38,801 nt of DNA, from contig CAIWHR010000589.1 of NCBI GenBank assembly GCA_903912485.1, positions 1-38,801 of the forward strand, written 5' to 3'. The stretch comes from an uncultured beta proteobacterium. Its GTDB lineage: Bacteria; Pseudomonadota; Gammaproteobacteria; Burkholderiales; Casimicrobiaceae. Position numbers and translations under genes: made by a program. A model generated the notes under the pieces. It saw only the letters and a list, made by a program, of their open reading frames with translations. It did not search any database and was not told where the DNA came from. Shown here piece after piece: positions 8,823 to 14,816 of this stretch. Position 1 is the stretch's first letter, and every line of letters starts with the position of its first letter.

Positions 8823-9042
8823 TGGCAACATCGCCTTGCCGGCGTCGGCAAAGCGATCAAATTGTGGCGAATTCGCCACAATTAAAGGTCATGTGAGGCG
8901 GGATGGTCTCAGTATCAGCGCCAAGGAACAGGTAGGAATACAGCGATCATTTTGCCGGCGATGGCAAAATGATCGTCGATTGGCAGAAGCTGTTATTGAA
9001 TGGATTTGCTCACTGCCGTAATGCATAGGATTGGAGGCCATC
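8823..9042. promoter_or_regulatory. 220-bp regulatory gap with three inverted repeats
   Basis: This is the only sizeable gap in the defence run. Three dyads are present. Dyad 1: TTGCCG (8836-8841) and CGGCAA (8846-8851). Dyad 2: a perfect 24-bp palindrome at 8860-8883 centred on GAATTC. Dyad 3: 13-bp perfect arms at 8944-8956 and 8963-8975 with a 6-base loop. The first and third share TTGCCGGCG followed by GGCAAA, so they look like related sites. They could be operators for a regulator controlling the downstream genes, transcript hairpins, or recombination scars. None has a T-tract, so intrinsic terminators are unlikely. No convincing -35/-10 pair was found. Confidence 0.6.
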
Positions 9043-10029
9043 ATGGCTAACGGAAAACTACTTAGACAGCTAATTCGGTCCGGATTGGACGGAGACATAG
9101 AAACTTTCAAAGCGGCGTCTGAGACAGTGATCGCCGAAGAGCGTGGCAAGAATCATCACCTCTTGGCGAATGATCTTGAAAAGTTGCTGTACGGCACTCA
9201 ATCGGGCGCTCCGGTGTCGCAGTCGCACATGAAACTTGCCTCGGTGATGCCGACCAACAAGGACAGCGGACTTTCGCTACTTGAACTTCGGCCAGTAGTT
9301 AGAGAGCAACGGGATATCGTGCTATCGGATGGCACGCATTCAAGTCTTGATGAAATCATCATGGAGCACAATCGCGCCGACACGTTGCGTTCATTCGGTC
9401 TCCAGCCTGCGAGCAAGTTGCTTTTTTGCGGCCCTCCGGGTTGTGGCAAGACACTTGCGGCAGAAGTTATTGCCAGTGCTCTTTCAATGCCATTGATTGT
9501 GGTCCGTCTGGATTCAGTGATTTCCTCGTTTTTGGGGGAAACCGCATCGAATCTGCGGAAGGTGTTTGACTACATATCCAAATATCCTAGCGTTGCCCTG
9601 TTTGACGAATTTGATGCACTGGCGAAGGATCGAGGCGATAGCGCGGACCATGGTGAGCTAAAGCGTTCAGTCAACGCAGTTCTTCAAATGATGGACGGCT
9701 ACAGGGGGCAGAGCATTCTTATCGCGACAACGAACTACGAAACTCTGCTCGATAAAGCGGTCTGGCGCAGGTTCGACGAGGTCATGCAGTTCGATTTGCC
9801 GACAATCGAACAGATCAAGCGCCTGCTAAGCATCAAGCTTTCTGGCGTCCGGCGGAATTTCGAGCCAGACGACACCAAAATCGCCTCCCTGTTCAAGGGC
9901 ATGTCGCACGCAGATATTGAGCGCGTCCTGCGGCGTTCCGTAAAGGAAATGGTCCTTTCAGGTAAAGAGTTCCTCGAAAAGCAGCAGATTGACTCTGGCC
10001 TTGCGCGTGAGCGTCGAGTTAGCAACTAA
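9043..10029 (+). CDS. AAA-family ATPase, IetA-like partner of subtilase
   Basis: This 328-aa protein is a single-domain AAA ATPase. Walker A is GPPGCGKT (residues 130-137, Lys136). Walker B is FDEFD (187-191). A sensor-1-like TTN and an arginine-rich VWRRFDE segment follow. About 90 residues of helical N-terminal region precede the core and may recruit substrate. The ATG at 9043 is preferred over the in-frame TTG at 9031 because GGAGG (9033-9037) sits five bases before it. The stop is 21 bp from the subtilase start. ATPase-subtilase pairs of this layout were described as IetA/IetS on a Ti plasmid and later as an anti-phage system (ietAS). The IetA identity is inferred from pairing and size, not sequence comparison. 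GC is near 45-50%, well below the helicase. Confidence 0.85.
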   Translation: MANGKLLRQLIRSGLDGDIETFKAASETVIAEERGKNHHLLANDLEKLLYGTQSGAPVSQSHMKLASVMPTNKDSGLSLLELRPVVREQRDIVLSDGTHSSLDEIIMEHNRADTLRSFGLQPASKLLFCGPPGCGKTLAAEVIASALSMPLIVVRLDSVISSFLGETASNLRKVFDYISKYPSVALFDEFDALAKDRGDSADHGELKRSVNAVLQMMDGYRGQSILIATTNYETLLDKAVWRRFDEVMQFDLPTIEQIKRLLSIKLSGVRRNFEPDDTKIASLFKGMSHADIERVLRRSVKEMVLSGKEFLEKQQIDSGLARERRVSN

Positions 10030-10050
10030 CCGCCCGGAGTTGATCTGCTC

Positions 10051-12399
10051 ATGCCTTACGAACACATAAAAATTAGCCGGGATGAACCGATAGTCCCCCG
10101 CCTCACTCGCAAGCTGGGTCCGCAGCCAAGGTTTACCGTTGATGAAGCCAAGGCTTACGGGGTAGGGCTTAAACGTAGCCTTGAGGGCGTCAAAGCCTCG
10201 ATAGCTCAATCGGAAATACGCGGATACGACGACCGGCTGCTATTCAAGCTAAACCTTCAAGAAGGCGTATTGCCGCCCGAGTTAGAAGCGATAGAAGGGC
10301 TGACTATCGTCAGTCAAGAAGAAAAATCTGTATTGCTGGCGTTTGCGACGGCGCAAGGTTTGGCGGAATTTGAAGCCAGATTGACCTCGTTGAGCACAGA
10401 CGGGACTGTAACCAGAAAAGACATATTTTTTGCCATACATGGCTTTGATTATTGGACACCTGAGAACAGGAGAGGCACTGCACTTAGGGAGCACGGCCTT
10501 CCGCAGCGTGCGACTTTTCTATTGGATGTAGAGCTTTGGCCGCTGGAGAATCCGCAGCAACGAACGCAACTACAGCAGTCTTTTGTCGCTTGGGCCATTG
10601 AACAAGGCATAGAGATCACCGATAGCCTTATCTATCCGTCCTTGGTCATGGTTCGCGTGCGGACGGCAGCAAACGCCGTTGATCTTATTTTGAATCACCG
10701 GGATGTTCGCACGGTCGACTTGCCGCCCCGAGTCGGCCTAGACGTTAATCTGCTCACGGCGGACATTAACCAATTCCCGGTAGTCGCTCCGCCACCACAG
10801 GACGCACCCCGCATCGGCGTACTCGATAGCGGGATTACTGCGGGTCATCCGCTGTTGGGGGCGGCAGTCGGCGATGCACAAGGATACGTCTTGCCAGGTC
10901 GCGATGCCGCAGACAATCCAGTGAACGGGCACGGGACATTCGTCGCCGGGATTGCGTTGTACGGGGACGTTGCGGCCAATATCACTGCCGGTCAATTCAT
11001 ACCTGACCTTCAGCTTTTCTCCGGTCGCGTATTTGCAGATGATGATGCCGACCAGACCAAATTTGTAGAGAAGTCCGTTGATGAGGCAGTCCGCTACTTT
11101 CAGAGCACCTATCAATGTCGGGTTTTTAACCTGAGCTACGGAGATCGAAACAAAGTTTATGACGGAAAGCATGTCCGTGGGCTGGCTTATGTGCTGGACA
11201 AACTGACCCGCGAATTAGGCGTTCTCTTTATTGTGCCGACCGGCAATCTGGCGTTGGCAGAACTCCCTGCTAACCCGGTGGCGGATTACCCCACTTACCT
11301 TCTGACGCAATCCTCTCGTTTAATTGATCCGGCTACCGCGCTGAATGCACTGACTGTCGGGGGCCTCGCAACGCTAGACGCGACTTTTGATGCGCGCCGC
11401 AATGAACATACCTTTGAAGATGTACCGATAGCCCAACAGGACCAGCCGTCGCCAATAACTCGCTCCGGTTTTTCAGTGGGTGCTGCGATCAAACCGGATT
11501 TGGTCGAAGCAGCAGGCAACGTTGCGTTTGTGCCAAGTCGCCGCGCGACTAGAACGCAGGGCCTCGGCATCGTTTCGTTAAATTCAGGTTTTGCTTTGGG
11601 GCGGCCATTTCGAGAAGAGATTGGAACCAGTTTCGCTGCCCCACGAATTGCCCATTTGGCAGCGAAGCTTGCGCACCGATTTCCAGACAACTCCATCAAC
11701 CTGACGAGAGCTATCTTGGCGAGTCACGCCAGTTGGCCCGCGGCGAGTGTGAATTTGCTGAATCACGCTAGGAATGCGCAAGGCAGAGAGAATCTGCTTC
11801 GGCTGCTTGGTTACGGTCAGGTTTTTTCGGAGGCAGTATTCGAGTCGATTGAAAATGAGGTCACGCTCTACGCGGAGGATCGGATAGGCAACAGCCGCAC
11901 CCAGTTCTATGAGCTTCCGGTTCCCGAAGAGTTTTGGGGTACAGGGAGGCGGGATCGAAACGTCACTGTATCGCTTGCCTATAGCCCAGTTGTGCGAACT
12001 ACGCGCCTCGACTACCGGCACACGAAACTATCGTTCACGCTGGTGAAGGGCGAATCCCTCGAAGTGGTTGCCGATGCCTTCACGCGAGGGCGAGCGACGA
12101 CGGACGCGCTGAAGGAAGTTTCAGCCGGGCAAACGATAGGCAAAGAAACGAGAAAGCCCGGGACGCTACAAAGCTCCTCTTGGACCTTTAAAGATGTGTC
12201 CCGAGGGGCACCCAAATTATTCGCTGTCGTTACACGGCAGGACGCGGCATGGTCAGCTCAACAAGAGGTTGACGAAGCCTATGCGCTAGTCGTCGTCATC
12301 AGAGATAGAGCAAACGAAACAGTAAATCTTTACGAACGGGTATCAGCCATCGTGCAAGCCCGCGTGAGAGAGCGCGAACGCGCACGGGTTCGTACATAG
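10051..12399 (+). CDS. Cytoplasmic S8 (subtilisin-like) serine protease, IetS-like
   Basis: This 782-aa protein has a complete S8 catalytic set: Asp259 in GVLDSGI, His294 in NGHGTFVAG, oxyanion Asn399 in PTGN and Ser527 in GTSFAAPRIAH. There is no signal peptide or membrane segment, so it should act inside the cell, unlike most subtilases. About 220 residues precede the protease domain (possible inhibitory or sensing domain), and about 200 follow in a probable beta-rich region, ending in an arginine-rich tail. The ATG at 10051 has GGAG 11 bases upstream. It follows the AAA ATPase by 21 bp, the arrangement of ietA-ietS. In that system the protease is thought to be the effector and the ATPase its controller; whether that holds here is inference. 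The substrate is unknown. Confidence 0.9.
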   Translation: MPYEHIKISRDEPIVPRLTRKLGPQPRFTVDEAKAYGVGLKRSLEGVKASIAQSEIRGYDDRLLFKLNLQEGVLPPELEAIEGLTIVSQEEKSVLLAFATAQGLAEFEARLTSLSTDGTVTRKDIFFAIHGFDYWTPENRRGTALREHGLPQRATFLLDVELWPLENPQQRTQLQQSFVAWAIEQGIEITDSLIYPSLVMVRVRTAANAVDLILNHRDVRTVDLPPRVGLDVNLLTADINQFPVVAPPPQDAPRIGVLDSGITAGHPLLGAAVGDAQGYVLPGRDAADNPVNGHGTFVAGIALYGDVAANITAGQFIPDLQLFSGRVFADDDADQTKFVEKSVDEAVRYFQSTYQCRVFNLSYGDRNKVYDGKHVRGLAYVLDKLTRELGVLFIVPTGNLALAELPANPVADYPTYLLTQSSRLIDPATALNALTVGGLATLDATFDARRNEHTFEDVPIAQQDQPSPITRSGFSVGAAIKPDLVEAAGNVAFVPSRRATRTQGLGIVSLNSGFALGRPFREEIGTSFAAPRIAHLAAKLAHRFPDNSINLTRAILASHASWPAASVNLLNHARNAQGRENLLRLLGYGQVFSEAVFESIENEVTLYAEDRIGNSRTQFYELPVPEEFWGTGRRDRNVTVSLAYSPVVRTTRLDYRHTKLSFTLVKGESLEVVADAFTRGRATTDALKEVSAGQTIGKETRKPGTLQSSSWTFKDVSRGAPKLFAVVTRQDAAWSAQQEVDEAYALVVVIRDRANETVNLYERVSAIVQARVRERERARVRT

Positions 12400-12421
12400 G
12401 CATCAAATAGAATATGAGAAT

Positions 12422-14119
12422 ATGACGAACAGACAAAAACTAGAACTGACATGGATCGGCAAAGATGCGCGCCCGAAGCTGGAGCCGCGCATTTTGTTGG
12501 GCGATCCAGAGAAAAGCCATCACGCGAAGCACCGTGTCACCAGTGCCGACTTTTTCGATAACCAGCTTATCTTCGGTGACAACCTGCTGGCATTGAAGGC
12601 CTTGGAGCAGGAATTCGCTGGCAAGGTGAAGTGCGTATTCATCGACCCGCCGTACAACACCGGCAGCGCATTTACCCACTACGACGATGGCGTTGAACAT
12701 TCGATCTGGTTGTCATTGATTCGGAATCGATTGGAGATCATTCGTCGCCTGATGTCCGAAGAGGCCTCGTTGTGGATCACTATCGACGACAATGAATGCC
12801 ATTACCTCAAAGTGGTATGCGATGAGGTTTTCGGACGGGCGAACTTTATGGCAAACATGGTTTGGGAGAAACGTACATCTCGGGAAAACCGCCGTGTGTT
12901 CTCCTTCAACCATGACCATTTACTCGTGTATGCAAAGTGCAAGCCTAAGTTCGAGAAGGTCAGAAACCCTCTGGGCTTAAACCAAGAAGTTTTATCTCGA
13001 TATAAAAACCCGGACAACGACCCGCGTGGCCCGTGGCAGTCAGTTTCAGCGAATGCACAGGCGGGGCACGCAACCCCAAGCCAGTTCTATTCGTTGACGC
13101 TTCCTTCTGGTCGGGATGTTGATCCGCCAAAAGGGCGTTGCTGGCTTTATACAAAAAACCGAATGGAGCAAGAAATTGCAGCTGGCAACATTTGGTTTGG
13201 GGCTGGAGGTGACAATGCGCCTCGCGTAAAAAAGTTTCTCAGTGACAGCGAGGACAAGGGACTTACGCCGGAAACTATTTGGACAGCCAGCGAGGCAGGT
13301 ACAAACGACGATGCAAAGAAGGCGATGCTGCAACTGTTGGCGGACACTCCCGTTTTCGATAATCCGAAGCCCGAGGCACTACTGGAGCGTGTAATTCACA
13401 TAGCCACTAACCCCGGCGACCTCGTTCTTGATTCCTTCGCTGGTTCCGGCACCACCGGCGCTGTTGCCCACAAAATGGGCCGCCGCTGGATCATGATCGA
13501 GTTGGGCGAGCACTGCCACACGCACATCATTCCGCGCCTGAGAAAGGTCATCGACGGCGAGGACCAAGGCGGCATCAGCCAGGCAGTGAACTGGAAGGGC
13601 GGCGGAGGCTTCCGCTACTACCGCCTCGCGCCCAGCCTGTTGCAGCAAGACCGCTGGGGCCAGTGGGTCATCAACAAGGAATACAACGCCGAGATGCTGG
13701 CGGCGGCGATCTGCAAGCTGGAGGGCTTCACCTACGCGCCCAGCGACGCGCACTACTGGCAGCACGGCACAAGCACCGAAAACGACTTCATCTACGTGAC
13801 TACGCAAAGCCTGACACCGGAGCAGTTGCAAGCAATTAGCGATGAAGTCGGCGAAGGGCGCAGCCTGCTGGTCTGCTGTTCGGCATTCCGGGGCGATGCG
13901 GATCGTTACCCCAATCTCACCGTCAAGAAGATTCCCAAGATGGTCTTGTCCCGCTGCGAGTGGGGGCACGACGATTACAGCCTGAACGTCGAGAATCTGC
14001 CGATGGCGTCGCCGCTCGAGCCGGCTGTCACTGCGAGTGGGCCTGCGTTGAACGTGCGTAAGGGCGCAAAGGCTGTCGACGCAGGTCAAGCAGGCCTCTT
14101 TGACGGGGGCGGCGAATGA
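12422..14119 (+). CDS. mod: Type III (beta-class) DNA methyltransferase, Mod subunit
   Basis: This 565-aa protein methylates an adenine or cytosine amino group in DNA using S-adenosylmethionine. The catalytic motif DPPYNT is at residues 75-80. The AdoMet-binding motif DSFAGSGTTG is at 337-346, so the order is catalytic motif first, as in beta-class and type III Mod enzymes. The region between (about 130-320) is the expected target-recognition domain. That region is AT-rich (27 of 60 bases G or C at 12901-12960), while the 3' part is GC-rich (39 of 60 at 13681-13740). The gene overlaps the next by ATGA. With Res downstream it forms a type III restriction-modification pair; Mod is needed for both recognition and cleavage in that class. 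The recognition sequence cannot be predicted here. Confidence 0.9.
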   Translation: MTNRQKLELTWIGKDARPKLEPRILLGDPEKSHHAKHRVTSADFFDNQLIFGDNLLALKALEQEFAGKVKCVFIDPPYNTGSAFTHYDDGVEHSIWLSLIRNRLEIIRRLMSEEASLWITIDDNECHYLKVVCDEVFGRANFMANMVWEKRTSRENRRVFSFNHDHLLVYAKCKPKFEKVRNPLGLNQEVLSRYKNPDNDPRGPWQSVSANAQAGHATPSQFYSLTLPSGRDVDPPKGRCWLYTKNRMEQEIAAGNIWFGAGGDNAPRVKKFLSDSEDKGLTPETIWTASEAGTNDDAKKAMLQLLADTPVFDNPKPEALLERVIHIATNPGDLVLDSFAGSGTTGAVAHKMGRRWIMIELGEHCHTHIIPRLRKVIDGEDQGGISQAVNWKGGGGFRYYRLAPSLLQQDRWGQWVINKEYNAEMLAAAICKLEGFTYAPSDAHYWQHGTSTENDFIYVTTQSLTPEQLQAISDEVGEGRSLLVCCSAFRGDADRYPNLTVKKIPKMVLSRCEWGHDDYSLNVENLPMASPLEPAVTASGPALNVRKGAKAVDAGQAGLFDGGGE

Positions 14120-14631
14120 GCAAGAAAATCATCATCATCGCCGGCCCGAATGGTGCAGGGAAAACCACCTTCGCCCGTGCCTTCCTGCCTGAAGAGGCGC
14201 AGTGCCCGCACTTCATCAACGCCGATCTGATTGCCGCCGGTTTGTCGCCGTTCGCGCCGGAGGCGGCGGCAGTGAAGGCGGGCCGCTGGATGTTGCAGGA
14301 GATCGCGGCTTGCGCGGCCAAGGGCGAGAGCTTCGCCTTTGAGACCACGTTGTCGGGCGTGGCGTATCTGCGCCATATCCGCGAATGGCAGCAGGCCGGT
14401 TACCACGTCAGCCTGTTTTTCCTTGGCCTGCCCTCCGCCGAGGTGGCGATTGCCCGCGTGGCCGAGCGGGTGCAGCAGGGCGGCCACAACATCCCGGAAC
14501 CGGTTATTCGCCGGCGCTTTGCCGCCGGTAAGGCCAACTTCGAGCGCGACTACCGTGCGGCGGTGGATGCCTGGGCGCTATATGACAACTCGGGCGACGA
14601 ACCCGTAATGATTGAGTGGGGAGAGCGATGA
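14116..14631 (+). CDS. Zeta-toxin-like P-loop kinase
   Basis: This encodes a 171-aa protein. Walker A is GPNGAGKT (residues 10-17). FINADLIAAGLSP (Asn35, Asp37) and FETTLSG (from Phe75) match the substrate-binding segments of zeta-toxin/PezT-like kinases. GGHNIPEPVIRRRF near the end is the typical lid region with ATP-contacting arginines. Characterised zeta toxins phosphorylate UDP-N-acetylglucosamine and block cell-wall synthesis, but shorter relatives exist whose substrates are unknown. The gene overlaps mod (ATGA, 14116-14119) and the following small gene (ATGA, 14628-14631), so all are translated as a block. Function as a toxin, a defence effector or a regulator of the Mod/Res pair is open. 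Confidence 0.82.
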   Translation: MSKKIIIIAGPNGAGKTTFARAFLPEEAQCPHFINADLIAAGLSPFAPEAAAVKAGRWMLQEIAACAAKGESFAFETTLSGVAYLRHIREWQQAGYHVSLFFLGLPSAEVAIARVAERVQQGGHNIPEPVIRRRFAAGKANFERDYRAAVDAWALYDNSGDEPVMIEWGER

Positions 14632-14816
14632 TGACCCGGCATGAACTCGGCAGGGCGAAGGACCAAGATCTCGTGACCTCGATGGCGGCGATGAAGCGGG
14701 CGGCAGCGATGGCGCGCAAGGCAGCGGTGCAGACCGACACGGCGATTGTCGTGGTGCAAGGAGAGAAGATCGTCCGGGTGACTGCCGACGACCTCCGAAA
14801 GAAGGCTGGCGCATGA
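14628..14816 (+). CDS. Small protein between zeta-like kinase and Res; possible antitoxin
   Basis: This encodes a 62-aa protein. The ATG at 14628 overlaps the kinase stop and has a strong GGGGAGAG ribosome site (14618-14625); the next codon is also ATG, and a GTG at 14616 is less likely. The middle is a basic, alanine/methionine-rich helix (about residues 16-35). A short beta-like part (DTAIVVVQGEKIVRVTADDL) follows. The stop overlaps the Res start (ATGA, 14813-14816). I recognise no family. Its place beside a zeta-like kinase and its size make an antitoxin or kinase partner plausible, though in classic epsilon-zeta and PezAT loci the antitoxin gene comes first. Confidence 0.7.
   Translation: MMTRHELGRAKDQDLVTSMAAMKRAAAMARKAAVQTDTAIVVVQGEKIVRVTADDLRKKAGA

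Noticed and set aside
8860-8975. Intrinsic terminators after the helicase gene
   Set aside because: The dyads are strong, but none is followed by a T-tract on the coding strand.
8889-9149. Small antisense gene across the palindromic gap
   Set aside because: It overlaps the ATPase start, has no ribosome site and is largely composed of the inverted repeats.
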